Notes: generated from the sequence alone by a model not told the origin. A stretch of DNA of 64,000 bases from Stenocarpella maydis (GCA_002270565.1 NQMI01000017.1:258150-322149); one strand, 5' to 3'. Positions 36,313-48,884 are shown, counted from the first letter of the stretch. Numbers and translations: made by a program.

Positions 36313-36906
36313 TCAGACCTCGGCACAGTCATCCATCCTCCGGCGCAGGAAGAACTCCATGGCGACTTCGCGGCCCTTCTTGCTGATGGCGTCGCACAGG
36401 AAGCTCTGCATGCCGTCGATGTCGTTTGGCGAGCTGAAGGCCGGGGCGCCGCGCCAGCCGGCCAGGCCGGACCTGAGCTTCTGGAAGTCCTCCCACGTGC
36501 GATTGATGACGCAGGCCCTGTTGTGGTTGTAGCAGAGGACTATCTCGTAGATGACGGCGGAGGGGTCGTCCTTGCGGAGGCGGACTGCGCGGATCCATAC
36601 TGCCTGTGGGAGGTGGTGCGTTGCGTTGTATGTGTGGTGACATTTGCGCGAGTGGATCTGAGGCCTGAGGGGGCTAGACGCGGCTTGCCTTTCCGGCTCT
36701 CGTTGCGCCTGCTCGTGCTGCTTCTGTTGCGGTGCCTGCTGTTGTGTGTGTTGGTGTTGGCGTTGGTGCTCGAGCTGTTGGAGGAGCTGGAGTGTGTGCG
36801 TGTTGTCTGTAGTATGACGGACCGGCGTCTTCTTAGACACGGTAGGCATCATCTGCCTGGGCCGACGCTCGTCAGGCTGGGCCTGGTGCCAGATCTGAAT
36901 CTGCAT
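36313..36906 (-). CDS. Gln/His-rich protein with PX-like C-terminal region
   Basis: One exon, 197 aa, beginning MQIQIWHQAQPDERRPRQM. Residues about 30-90 are Gln/His-rich and probably disordered. Residues about 100-197 look folded: AVWIRAVRLRKDDPSAVIYE, RTWEDFQKLRSGLAGW, DGMQSFLCDAISKKGREVAM and EFFLRRRMDDC. This order (strand-rich start, R-x-W/Y-x-D-F-x-x-L, later helix, EFFL) resembles a phosphoinositide-binding PX domain, but the usual Pro-rich loop is short or absent. I do not recognise a named orthologue. The reading frame has no good internal splice signals; an upstream exon cannot be excluded. Confidence 0.6.
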   Translation of the reverse strand: MQIQIWHQAQPDERRPRQMMPTVSKKTPVRHTTDNTHTLQLLQQLEHQRQHQHTQQQAPQQKQHEQAQREPERQAASSPLRPQIHSRKCHHTYNATHHLPQAVWIRAVRLRKDDPSAVIYEIVLCYNHNRACVINRTWEDFQKLRSGLAGWRGAPAFSSPNDIDGMQSFLCDAISKKGREVAMEFFLRRRMDDCAEV

Positions 36907-39743
36907 CTTTGCTTGGTTTTTGAGAGTGTAAAGTAGATAAAAGGGCGTGTTTAGATTATTGTCCTTGTGTGACTGTGCCTGAAGACAAAAAAAAAATGTT
37001 GGCCAGCAGCGAGATAGCCGGGAGGCTGAGGCAGGATATAACAGAAGGGAGTGTAAGGCAAACAGATCGACTGTTCTGCTCAGATGGTCAAAGGAGAAAC
37101 ACGTCTCAAGTCAACTTGTTTGACGGTGGGCTGATATAAGAGAGGATGCGGCTCTGTAAACGAAGAGCCTCATGTGGCAACGTAAGACGGGCCATGGTAT
37201 TTATCCATCTGGGCAGCATCTACAACAGGCGCAAGGGCATTACACTAAAGCTGTCATCCAACAGTTCATTTGTCCGTCGCAGGACCCACAAGGCTATTTG
37301 GACCGGGTTCTTGGACGGGGTCCTCGGGGTGGGCAGACCGGGGCACGAGAGCGAGCACCGGAAGCGAGAGGCTCGAGGATGCACCAACAGGAGGAGCACG
37401 ACGAGCAGCAAAGCATTCCTAATCGGGACGAGGAAGTGGGTGATGGGCTGGGCCAACATCACATTGAGCAAGCCCCCCCCCTCCCCCAGCAGGAGAAAGG
37501 CCATGAAGATGGGCCAGGATGGGCTCGCCAATACACTGGAACGAGGGCGGACTGACGGTGGGTGCGGAGAGTGTGGGTAACCGCGCGGTCGACGGCGAGG
37601 GCGAGTGGAGGGGGGATCCTATGTTAAGCTCAGGGCCCTCCGTTGCACACACCCAAGATAGCAACCGGCTGTGCAGTGGGTGAGCGAGTGCGTGTGCAGA
37701 GTGTGTGCGTAGCGAACCTGAAACGAGGCGTCCTAACAGGACTGTCGTGGGTTAAACGATGGCCAGACTGGCCAACCGGGCGAGTGTTTCGTTTCGTTGT
37801 GCCACGGCGGCGCATGAAGTGTCATTTCCGTCACGCAGTCGAATGTTTTTTTTTAACCGGCTCCACGGCGCGTGCCTGTCCTTGTCGGTTTCCCCTTTTG
37901 GCTCAGGATAGGAGAGCAAGAGGGAGGAGGGGACAAGGTCGATCTGATCTTCAGGGTGGGAGAAACCAAACGGTCCGGGGCCACCAATGGGAACTCCTGT
38001 AGGTGTGCTGTATGCGTAGTCAGTCTGTGGGTGTTGTCTGTTCTAGAAACCTGTTTGAGTGGCGAGTCGTGAGCAAACATGGTGTGAGATCACGAGTGAG
38101 ACGAACGAGTTGCATGTATGTATGTAGGTGGTGCAAACTAGCAGTGGTATGTGCACCCAGCACCGACACACATACATACAAATCACATATACATACTAAT
38201 ACATACACAACAGCCACGGGAGGGTCTGTCTGGCGGGGCTTGGGGAAGCTCTGGCATAAAGGAGGAATGGATAATATTGCCGTCGTCAGTTTTTGCCGAC
38301 GAGGCTGAATGGCGGGAAGTATGGAAGTGTGGCAGTGCGGCAGTTCGGCTAGCTAATCCAAACCCCCAAGGTTCGTCTGGAAATTTGTGAGGGGGCAGAA
38401 GGCTGGAGTGGAGGTGGGTATGCCTTCCTGATCCGGAGACGACTGCTGGGCAGGCTGGCAGGTGGGATTGAGGTGGGGTGAGGCAGTGAGCACCTGAAAC
38501 GGGACTAAAAATGCATGTGGTTCGTGGGCTGGCTGGCATGTGGGGCAGGGCCTGGACTGAAAACAGGTGCAATCAACATTGGATGCTTGCTGCTCACACA
38601 CGCACCACGCACCACGCACCACCCTCAGACGGACCAAGCAGGCCACCTCGGGTTTCGTTTGTTATTTTCCGTCATCAACCTGTGATCAGTGCGAGGCCAT
38701 TCAGAAACATTGGCAGTTTCCAGAATCCCCCGATCGAGAGTAGTCTCCTCTTCACTCACTGTTTGCGGGGGAGGGAGTGCGAGGGCCATGACCATGACCT
38801 TGGCAACCGTGAGCCTTGGTGGTTTAACCTAGAGTGGCCCTCCACTCGCGTGTCTTTTTTTTTTGTCTTTGCTTTTTTGGCCGTAACTATGGAGACAAGA
38901 CAGACACAGGCCCTGGCAGACAAGCTTTCCGTGGCTGCCTCGTCGAGATTGTGATCTTCGCGCCATCGTTGATGCGGCAGCCGTGTGGCCAGCCTCGGAC
39001 AGCCAGGTCCTTGGCCGTTCCTGGAAAAGTGGGCTGGCTCTGTTTATGTGAGGCGACTCAATCTCATTCGCTTATACGGAGTATGTAGATGCATAGTACT
39101 ACGCACTTGTACGCGTTGGTCTGCATTCTGTTTTTAGTCTCAACGGTGGCCAGCGTGGGGTTTGTTGTTGACTTGGACATATACATACATGTAAATGCTC
39201 ACCCATGAGAGCTACCAGTGTTTTGTCGGTGGAAGCTACGGCTGCTAGGCACATACTGCCTGCCTGCTGCCTGCTGCCTGCTGCTGCTGCTGCTGCTGAC
39301 TGGTGGGTGATAAGATAATATGGAGTAGATGATGGATAGCAAACAGTCTCGCCCCCATGCACGTCGGACCGCGACTGGCACGGCAACCGTCTAGGTAACC
39401 AACCAACATGCCAACCTACTACTCAACCTATGCAGGCGCAATCACTGCAGCATCCCTGCGCAAAACTTGGCCCTCGATCGCGCTTGTTTGTCTCCTTTCC
39501 TCCCCCGCCCTCCCACTTGTACTGCCTAGATACACTACAACACACTCCTTATCCGCCCCCAAAACCCAAGAGGCTGTACTTGCGACAACGCCAACGAGAC
39601 TGCGACTGTGCTTACGAACACTGTCACGCCACCACTCTGCCTGATTCGCGTCGCAACCAACCTCGGCCTCCTCCTGTACACACGAAGCCGCGTCACTCAT
39701 CTCTCACCCGCACCCGCACGTCAACCCGCCGCCCCAGATCGAC
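36907..39743. other. Divergent intergenic region between PX-like and NTF2-like genes
   Basis: 2.8 kb with no confident gene. Includes a CATA-rich microsatellite region (about 38165-38212), CTG repeats (about 39256-39299) and TACGGAGTA at 39075-39083. A minus-strand frame at 37531-37220 is hydrophobic but unsupported. Confidence 0.6.
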
Positions 39744-41377
39744 ATGGCGTTGCAAGCCGTGTACAGGCAATTCCTGGCCGCGCCCAGCTCCTCTGCGCTG
39801 GCCCAGAACGCCTCCCTGCACTACATTACCACCCTCACCAGCTTCTACGGCCCCACCGACATCGTCAAGCACCTCAACTCCACCCGCAACCAGGTCAAGA
39901 AGAACAAGGAGGACCTCATCAACGTCATCGAGGGCACAAACGCCCTCGCCGTCCAGGCAGACCTGACCCTCGAGTTCAAGGACGATGGCGGCCCCTACCT
40001 GCCGGGTCTTGACGACCAGTTCCTCTCAGACCGTATTGTGCAACTGCCAGTCGTAAGCCATACACCCCCCATCCCACCCCCATCATGCACGCCTCCATGT
40101 CTGCCAGCCACCACCATTCATTCGCCCGGCTGACCCATTCATCTTCGGTCCTCTAGTTCCACGTCGTCAAGTTCGACAGCGACGGGAGGATCACAGCCAT
40201 CCAGCAGAGCTGGGACCAGGGAGCCCTCCTGAAGCAGCTGGACGTCATTGGGAAGACTGGTCGCAACTGGCCTATTCGCGGTGGCCCGGAACAGATCAAG
40301 CTGATCGCAAAGACATCCGGGAACCCGGCCGAGCCCACCGCCTCGGACGCCGCCAATCGCGCCCGCACCAACTCTTCCGGTACCCTGCGCGACGCCCGGC
40401 CCAAGGACGACCCCGCCCCCGCAGTCGTCTCGCCTTATGGTGGCACGCGACCGCGTCAGCGCACCTTTGAGGAGATTCTTGGCGATGAGGAGAGCCCCTT
40501 CAACGCACCCGACCGCGAAAAATCCCCAAGCAAGGCCGTCGCGCCCAAGATTGGCGCCGGCAAGAACTTCCAGCCTTCGCGCCTGTTCGACAAGCCCGAG
40601 GATGCCCCTCCTGAGCCAGACAGCCCCGAGGATGGCAAGTCTCCAGAGCGATTTATGAGGCCGCACCCCAACAAGTACAACCACTTTGACTTTGCCGATG
40701 GCTCCGACCCTGCGGACTCGCCAAAGGCAGGTGTCGCAATGGATTCCATCAAGGGCAAGCACCGAAGCCAATGGGGCTTTGAGGACTTTGTCACCCCACA
40801 GAAGCCCAAGCCAAGCAAGACCCTTCGTACCCAGGAGATCAGGCATTGGGGCACCGGCAACGACAAGGACGACATTGTGGAGTCGCCGGCCAAGGCTGCC
40901 GGAAAACCGCGACGTGATGCAGAGAAGCACTTTGAGATGGAGGACGACGGCAACCCGCCAACTGAGCCGCGCCCTGCCCCTCGCCCTCGGGGTACGATGC
41001 ACAACAGCGGCCTGGGCCTGTACAACAACCACATGACAACCGACGATGGTTCGGAGCCCGTCCATTCGCCAGACCCACGCGCCTTGGGCAACATCACCAA
41101 CCTCAAGAACCGCAACCAGACTTTCGCTCCTCACTTCGAAATGAAGGACGAGTCCCCGACCCAGGCCACTGCGCCGCGCAAGGAGAACAGCAAACACGTT
41201 CTAAAGGAGAACGGCCCCGAGCATCGCATCAAGCTGGGTGGAGACGGCATGGGAAACCCTAAGGGAGGCCGGGGCTGGTCGCTCGGAGATGATTCCGACG
41301 AGGAGAGGCAGCCCGCCGCCGTCCCGGGCAGGAAGGGCGCCGCTCAAAAGGCTGCGAACAGCTTCTGGGATCATTAG
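39744..41377 (+). CDS. NTF2-like domain protein with long disordered acidic tail
   Basis: Two exons, 39744-40052 and 40157-41377, give 509 aa. The intron (GTAAGC...TCTAG) joins DRIVQLPV to FHVVKFDSDGRITAIQQSWD. Residues 1-150 fit an NTF2-like fold: a helical start with LHYITTLTSFYGPTDIVKHL, then strands ending in QQSWDQGALLKQLDVIGK and NWPIRGG. Residues 160-509 are charged and disordered, with a recurring aromatic-acidic motif: NHFDFADGSD, QWGFEDFVTP, KHFEMEDDGN and PHFEMKDESP, and a terminal SFWDH. I know such proteins as a conserved fungal family but not their function. NTF2-like folds serve in nuclear transport and as small-ligand or protein-binding scaffolds; none of that can be assigned here. 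Confidence 0.82.
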
Positions 41378-42573
41378 CAGCCCGGCCAGCGAGGCCACCA
41401 CGGCTCATGGCTCAGCAGGACGGGCCCTGGATATGTCGGTGTGACCTCCCAACAAGTGCGAATGATACCCGGGCTGATGATGAATTGTTGGAAAGCGGCT
41501 TTCTGTGATGATTACGTGTCTACGCACTGACTGCCAGAGAAACGAAAGGATAATTGAGGTTCTTTTGCCCGCTGCAGCTTCATGTACTAGCCTTTTGGAC
41601 CACGCGGCGATGGCAGCGGGCTTGTGTGTTGGGCTAAAGGAACGGAGAAGACGAGACAGTTAGGAGTAAGAAGCACTTATACCAGTGCTCTGGACAACCC
41701 CTCCTGGAGCTACGGCCTCGGGATACGGAATAGTATATTTGGACCAGAAAAGGATTTTCGAGAGGCTGTGCACACATCGTGTATAATTTATAGGTCCGAT
41801 AAGGGTATAGGCCTTGGACATCCGAAGGCATAGCGGTGTATTATGCGTACAGCACTCGATGACGTCTCCGGGACGCGATTTCTGCGAGCGAGCCAGCCAT
41901 GACCGATCCTTCCGCCGTGCCAGCCCAGCACGCCGCACCGATTGCTCTCTAGTGGTGATTGATGCTACGGTAGGAGCAACATCAGCAAGCCACGTAGGTC
42001 AAGGTCAGTGGGTGCACCTGTTCTTACCGAGCGTGATGGTATGACGCTCGCACTCAGAATTGGCGACTCTATCATTTCGAATCACAATACATGTGTGTGT
42101 GTATGTGTGTGTGTATGCATATATTTGCAGGTTCGCCCAAGATCCCTCTCGTCCCCGAAAAAGTACCTCCTCCCAGACCCTCCCGGAAAAGCCACCAGTA
42201 CCTAGCAGCCGTAGGTGGAGCCAAACTCACCGTGGCAGGACGAAGGTGGCTGGTAGGTACTCAAGGGGACTCCAAAACGTTTGGTATTCACTCTCTTAAG
42301 GACACGGTTACAGCTTCCCGCTCTTAGGGGAGAAAGTCGTCTAATTTAAAACATGTCCTCACCAACGCCCGCCCCGTGGACCATTACCGCTGTGCCCCCG
42401 CTTGTATGCCCCCATTGCAAGAGAACCATCGCCATGGCCACAGCCAAACAGAACGAATCACCGAAAGGGACAAGCCTAGGGCGCCAAGTCCCTCGGGGTT
42501 CAGAAGGGCGCCACAATAGTGATCATATAAGTCGATTATCTAATTGACCAACTCATCTATCCACCAACCAGGC
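41378..42573. other. Convergent 3' intergenic region
   Basis: 1.2 kb between the stops of the NTF2-like and permease genes. Contains a TG/TATG microsatellite near 42091-42118. No gene supported. Confidence 0.65.
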
Positions 42574-44888
42574 TCAGCAAAGGAATTTATACCACTTCTT
42601 CCACCTGGGCCAGCTCCGCCTCTCCTCCATCTCCTGCGCCAGGAGCACCGAGAGGTTGAAGTCGCGGCGGCCCGTGTCGATGTCCATGTCGGCGATGCGC
42701 ACCATGCGGGTGCGGAACCAGATCTTGTAACCCGCGTACATGATGATGACGACAGGTGCGGCGGTGTAGTTGAGGAAAAATGTCTGGACGTTTGCCTGGA
42801 CGCTGTACTCGCCGTAGTTGACGGGCCAGGCGCCCGTCCAGAACTGTGCGGCGAGGATGAGGGCGTTGAGGGTGAGCCCCACCCAGGAGCCCATGACGCC
42901 GGCCTGGGCGCGGAAGGCAAGCTCGTCGAGCGAGCGGCCGTGGGCGCGCCACGCCGCGCGGAAGCGGATGTGCGCCAGGCAGATGGACCCCCACGTGAAG
43001 ATGGACGACAGCGCCGAGATGGCGAGCAGCCAGTTGAGCACCTCACCCTGCTGGGGGATGTCGGCCAGGTACGCGAGGAAGCCGAAGACGGATGCGCACA
43101 GGATGGCCATGAGGGGCCGGCCGCGGCGGTCGATGTACGACAGGAACGCCGGGGCCTGGCCCTGGTCGGCCAGCGCCGCCAGGGTGCGGCTTGAGCCGAA
43201 CACGGACGAGTTGCCGACGCTCATGACCGCCACCAGAATCACCACGTTCATGATGCTAGGGAGGACCTGGATGCCCGCGTCCTGGATGGCTATCACGAAG
43301 GGACTAGCACTCGTGTCGGCCACCGACTTGGCCCCCAGGAGCCTCTCGTCGTCGTAGGGCACCAGCAGCCCGACGAGTGTCAGCGCGAGGATGTAGAAGA
43401 GGCTGATGCGCCAGAATACCTGCTTGATAGCTGTAGGAAGGGATTTGCGCGGGTTGGCCGTCTCTGCTGCTGCAAGGCCGACCATCTCGGTGCCGGCGAA
43501 GGCAAATGCAGCGGTCACGAAGACACTGCAGAGCCCCTTGAAGCCGTTGTTGAACGAGCCTGGGTTCTGCCAGTAGGTGCCGCCTATGTAACCACCTTCC
43601 TGCGTACCACCTATGTTGATGACAATCCCGAGTAGTCTCGGCATAGTCAGCACAAAGGCACAGTAATACAGAACCGGGGGTTATCAACAAGACTCACATG
43701 AAGCCTATGACAGCCGTTACCTTGACGATGGCGAAGATGAACTCGGCTTCACCGTAGCCCTTGACACCGCACAGGTTGATAGCTACGATGACGGCGAGGA
43801 AGACAGTGACGAACACGGCCTTGTTAATGCCGGCATTCCAGTACGATATCGTTATGGACGCTGCTATTATTTCCAATGGCAACACTATCAACCATTGGAG
43901 GGCATAGCTGCAACGGCTCAGTCAGCACGCAGCTATCTGACTTCCAGGACTGGGTTGTGACTCACTTCCATCCCATCGCAAAGCCCCATGCCGGGTCCAG
44001 AAACCTGGTTGAGTAGGCAGAGAATGAGCCGGCGATAGGAAAGACGACGGCGAGCTCGCCCAGAGCCTGCATCACGCAGTACAGCATCAAGCCAATGATC
44101 ATGTAGGCGAGCAGGACTGATGCAGGTCCGCCAGTATTCAGTGCGGAGCCGGAGGATATAAACAACCCCGTCCCTGTGATGAGTTGTCAGCCAAGAGCAA
44201 TCCAATTGGGAACCGGCCAGACGCAGAGACGAGTAGGATGTATAAGCGGGCAGTAGAGACTAAGCCGGTGTACGCAGGCATCTTTACCCATGGCCGTGCG
44301 CAACGTTGTAGGCGAGACAGGAGCGAAAACCCAGCCAACGTCCGAGCCGGTGTGGCGCTCGCACGGCGCGGCACTTGAACCAGCGCCGGGCCGGGCCCAT
44401 AGATTTGGTAACTCGCCGGGATCCTCCCGAAACATGGACATGCAGGGGCGCGACTCACCAATGGAGCCACCGATGGCAATCATCTGCAGATGCCTCCCCT
44501 TCAGCTCCCTCGCGAGCAGCGAGTGCGCGGTGCGGTAGTTAGCCGCGCGGACGTCGTAGTAGTTGCGGCCGGGGTGGTGGCCGGGGTCGTCGTCGGCGTC
44601 GTCGTCGGCGTCGTCGTCGTCCGGGCTGGCGGGGCCCCTGGCGTGACCCAGGCCGGGCCAGCCCGTGTTGGCGGTAAATGCGTTCTTGGGGGTCATCCTG
44701 CTATGAGGATCCCGGCGGAACGAGTCGGCCCAGCGGCGCCACCTGTCTGGGCCGGCCCTGGACAGGCGCCGGGGCATCTCGTAGGTGGGCTCCCGCGTCA
44801 GGTAGGACTCGCCGTTGGCGAGGCTATAGTCCTCCTTGAAGTTCAGGATGTTGAGCTCGATGTCGCGCTCTGCCTGGTTCCCGGCCAT
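42574..44888 (-). CDS. Amino-acid permease (APC superfamily, fungal YAT/GAP type)
   Basis: Four exons, 44888-44459, 44173-43966, 43907-43698 and 43636-42574, give 636 aa. Joins restore classic permease text: MIAIGGSI-GTGLFISSGSAL (helix 1 with its unwound Gly stretch), GFAMGWN-YALQWLIVLPLE, and AVIGFI-LLGIVINIGG. Seen: GTEMVGLAAAETANPRKSLP and RTLAALADQGQAPAFL, both typical of this family; 12 hydrophobic segments; a C-terminal tail ending WPRWKKWYKFLC. The cytosolic N-terminus of about 135 aa carries an Asp-rich run (DDDDADDDADDD) coded by a trinucleotide-like repeat. Intron 1 is long (285 nt). Known: proton-coupled uptake of amino acids at the plasma membrane. The preferred amino acid cannot be read from the sequence. 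Confidence 0.92.
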
Positions 44889-46512
44889 GGCTTCCTCGGC
44901 GGCGCGTGCGGGCGGGTTCGGGGGGATCTGTCACCCGGGGGGAGGGCGACAAGTGGGAGTGGGCGTGCGTGCCCTGGGTGGCTGGCCCTCGTGGCGTTTT
45001 GGAGTCAGATGTGGTCTGCAATCCGTGGGCTTCCCTCCTGCAGTCCTGGTTGGCCGTGGTTCTGAGGACTCCTGGATAGGGGCTACTTCCTCGGCCGCCT
45101 GGAGGGGCTAGCTGGAGCGACGCGACGTCAGCGCTGTGGGAGCATGCGCCTCGGGCGTGACAGCATTATCGCGATGTTTTGGAGACTGCGGTAGCACGCA
45201 GGTATGCGTGCCTGGTGCGGTCGCGTGCTGCTCCGGCACCGATTCCGTATTGCGAATCCAGACAGGGCTCCGTATGGGGAAAGGGCGCTCGTGATGTGTC
45301 CCGCGATGCCGCGGTTCCGTAATGCCGCGGCCCAAATGAGGATGCGCCTCGCTTGTAAGCCAGGGAGTGGACCGACGACGTGGCGGGGAGAGCAAGAAGC
45401 CGGGTCTTGTAGGAGGGACAGAGGGACCGAGTGAGAGGGCTGGTGCGGAAGGGATCAGGCTTATATCCCAGATAAAAGGCGAAGATAGGGAACTGGAAGG
45501 CAGGCAGAGGAGGACCAAGGTCGGCATGGCTGGCCCAGCCTTGCTTGGCCTGTCCGGCTCGGCCCCAGGCTGAGGCGCAAGTGGTCTTGTTCTTATCTTG
45601 AGGCGAGCCTAGCTCCTTGTGGTGCCGTGCATATCTGGTCTGCTATGTACACCTCTGGTGTAGCCTCCAGTGGCCGACCCCCTTGCCTGGCCCGAGCCGT
45701 TGGGACTGTGTTGGAGACGAGCTGGGCCCCCGTTTTGGCCCTTCCCATCCCTGCCACTCAGGGGACGACATGCTGCCTGCCTGTCACTCCGGCCTGCTGC
45801 ATGCCACATCAGATTACGCCCCATCTGCTTGGTGGACAATGCCCACCTCCACCTCCCACCTCCATTAGCTGGTGTATTATTGTGGGCTTACCCACCTCTG
45901 CTGGTTATATCCCATCCTCGAAGAGCCTGTCAGCATCGCCGACTGCTGATATCCCCGGTGTTCGACAGTGAGAAGGCCCGGGTGGCTCAGGCAGTGGTTC
46001 AAGACTCATGTCACTCCACTTCTGAGAGTACCCGACAAGGACCTCCAGCGCTCAACTCGTACGTTGCAGCTTCCATATCGACACGCCATTCCCTTGCAAT
46101 AGCTTTTGGCGCATTTCTGCCTCGACTCATGTCCAACACGATATATGTCTTCGTCATTCAGGGGGATAACTTCCAGGCCCTCACGAGATCAGGCTCGGCG
46201 TCTTACGACTGAAGCCTCCCACCTGGATCTACGGTCTCGGTCGTTTATTCCATCACTTCACTCATCATACTGGCTTTCATCTCACTGCTTGGTTTGTTGC
46301 TGCCGTCGGTTTGGTCTTGCTTGCCCAAGAGGACGCCCGTGTCTTGTCGTTGCACGACAGCGTGCCAAGAGACCATCACTCACGATTTCGTGCACGTTCT
46401 GAGGAAGAGGGCTTTCATACGTTGCTGATATTACTTTTTACATGAACGCCGCCCAATGGTTTAAACATGGTTGTGTGATGCAGTTATACACTGGTACAGA
46501 GATACAACCATT
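44889..46512. other. Permease promoter side and 3' region of the mannosidase gene
   Basis: 1.6 kb with no supportable gene. The permease leader and promoter should lie in the first part; the mannosidase 3' UTR in the last 100 bp or so. Confidence 0.65.
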
Positions 46513-48884
46513 TCAGTCCGCCTTGACCTCCCTATCCTTGGCCTCTTCTCTCGCCTCGAGAATATGCCCATCCGCATCTCTCGGCTTCCTCTTCCAGCCG
46601 GTCGAGAAGAGCGGACCCATGTCGAACCTGGGCAGCGGGTGCGCCTCGGTGTTGATGACGATCTTGTCGAGCGGCAACAGGTCGTCGGGCGAGAAGAGCA
46701 GGTAGAAGTACTTGAGCGTCTCGGCCAGCCAGAAGCTCTCCATGTTGTCGCGCGTCTTGGGCGGCACCACGTTGGCGTCGGACAGCGACGTGAACCCGCC
46801 GCCCTCGGGCACCGCCGTGTGCTTCATGAAGCTCTTGAACATCTCCCACCCCCAGTCGCGGTACCGCTGGTCGCCCGTGATCCGCCACATGTAGAAGAGC
46901 GACTCCACCGTCTCGGGCCGCTGCAGGTTGTGCCTGTCCTGGCCCTTGACCATAAAGTCCTTGCGCCACGCCGCCTCCGGGTCCGGGTCGAACTCCTTTG
47001 GCGCCCGGTGTGCCGTCCCCTCCGCGGGGGGCGGCGACGGGATATTGAAGTAGGTGATCTCCGCCGCCAGCCCCGTCGCCATGTACTTGTACATGCCCCA
47101 GCACGTCTGCATCAGCTCGCGCGCGAGCTGCATGTCCTTCTCCTTCTGCGCGTTCCACGATGGCAGCGTCCTGGCCGCTGCCTCCGTCAGGCCGCCCGTC
47201 GCGCCCAGGGCAATGGTCCCTGGCATGAAACACACGAGGTGGTCCATCTTCGGGCTGATCTCGCCGTCGACGCCGTTGACCTTCTCGCCGATGATAGTAA
47301 ATTGCGCATTCTCGGTGTATGTGACGAGGTTCTTTCGTACACCCCGGAGTGCCTGCTCCCACATGTCCAGGTAGATGGGCTCTGCCTTGTTGGTCTGCAG
47401 ATACTGCTTGATGAGGTACTCGTAGTAGGAGTCGCCGCGGCTACCCAGGCGGATGTTGTTGCCGCGGAATTGGCCCGTGTTGGCGTATACGTAGATCGGG
47501 ACAAGGCCGTCCTTTGGACCATTGTCGTCGAGAACCTGCATGACTTTCTCCGCCTTGTCCCAGAACATCTTCTCACCCGTCAGCTTGGCCAGATACTTGA
47601 ACTCCAGCTGCAGGGTGGCGGCCTCGGCTGTAGACGAGGCACCGCCGTCGTCGTGGGACGGCAGACCCTCGTACTTGCCGAGGTTCACACTGGCGTAAGG
47701 GATTCCGGATTCCGAGTCAAACGCCGGGATCAGGCGGTCCGCCAGATCCTTCGCCTTCTCAAGATAGAGGTCCTCGCCTGCCTGCCCTTCATCGTCATCT
47801 GCTATCGCCGCCAGTTCGGGATATTCGGTCGACAGGTAGTGCGCTGACAGCAGGCCACCCATCATCCGAATGGTGGTCTCGAAGGTGTTGACGTCCTGGT
47901 CCTGGTCGTAGGTGAGTTTTGTTGATATCCACTCCCTCGCATTCGTAACGCGGCTGGTCAGATTCATGAGTATCATGGTATCGAGCGCGTCGACTATGAT
48001 CCAGCCTAGACCCTTCTTGGCCATGTTTTTGCCCGTTTTTGAGATTGGGTGATACTCGTCGTATCCTGATGTCGTTCCATGTCAGTCAGCATGCGATCGC
48101 GCAGTGCAGTCCCAGCTCATGGCTGATGGGCCTGGTACATACCCCAGCCGTGTCGCTCGTAGTCATCCCAGCTCAGCTCAAAGGCCTCGACCACCCTCTG
48201 TCTTCGCCCCAGCCAGTCAACCCTGCCCTTTGCTGCCGCCTTCTCGTCCGCACTCAGCCAGTTTGACGTCTTGAGCGAGGGCAGCCTCTCGTATGGCTCC
48301 TCGCCGAATATGCCGAACCAGTAGGCCACCAGGACCACCAGGAACAGTGCGATAGCCATGCAGGACTTGCGCCGGTAGAACGGCCTCTTTCGATGGCTGC
48401 CAGGGTATCCGTAGGGTTTGTCCTTGTACAGGGGCAGCGAGTTTCTGTTCGGGTTCAGGAAGTTTTCGACCTTTCCGATTCCCTCCCCTACTATTCCTCC
48501 AACCGCCCCACCTCGGTGCCCGGCCGTCCTCGCGGTCACGCCGGTCGCTCCCCACACTCGGTCCTCTAGGGCTCGCTGGGGGTTGTTAAAGGAGGGTACA
48601 TTTTTGGGCACCGCGAACGACATGTCCTCGTCCTTCTTGCCGGCGGCCAGCTGTTCGCGCAGTTCCCGCTCGCGGAGGTTGGTGTTGAGGTCCTCGACGG
48701 CCTGTCTGCCGCGCTCAATGGCCTCGGCCGCAGTCTCTTGGACCTTCTCGGTGACCTGGGTGGCGACCTCGGTGGCGGTCTCGCGCAGTAGGTTGAGCTG
48801 GGTCAGTGCGGCTGCGGCGGTCGGGACGCGGCTGTTGAGGAGGTTCCTTCGCAGGTTGAAGGGGTCGCGGAGGTTGTTGTTCAT
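46513..48884 (-). CDS. Class I alpha-1,2-mannosidase (GH47), type II membrane protein
   Basis: Two exons, 48884-48143 and 48065-46513, give 764 aa. The intron joins YERHGWG to YDEYHPISKTGKNM. One membrane anchor at about 174-192 (CMAIALFLVVLVAYWFGIFG) follows a basic RKRPFYRRK stretch, so the C-terminal catalytic domain faces the lumen. GH47 signatures: FETTIRMMGGLLSAHYLS, MDHLVCFMPGT, RPETVESLFYMWRITGDQRY, DNMESFWLAETLKYFYLLFS and the calcium-site VINTEAHP. Known: removal of alpha-1,2-mannose from N-glycans in the ER or Golgi. The N-terminal cytosolic region of about 173 aa is longer than the few dozen residues usual for this enzyme type and is partly coiled-coil-like (TEVATQVTEKVQETAAEAIE). 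Good catalytic completeness. Confidence 0.93.

Noticed and set aside
37220..37531. 103-codon hydrophobic minus-strand frame
   Set aside because: One possible membrane segment but no homology, no support from splice sites, and an equally long plus-strand frame overlaps it.
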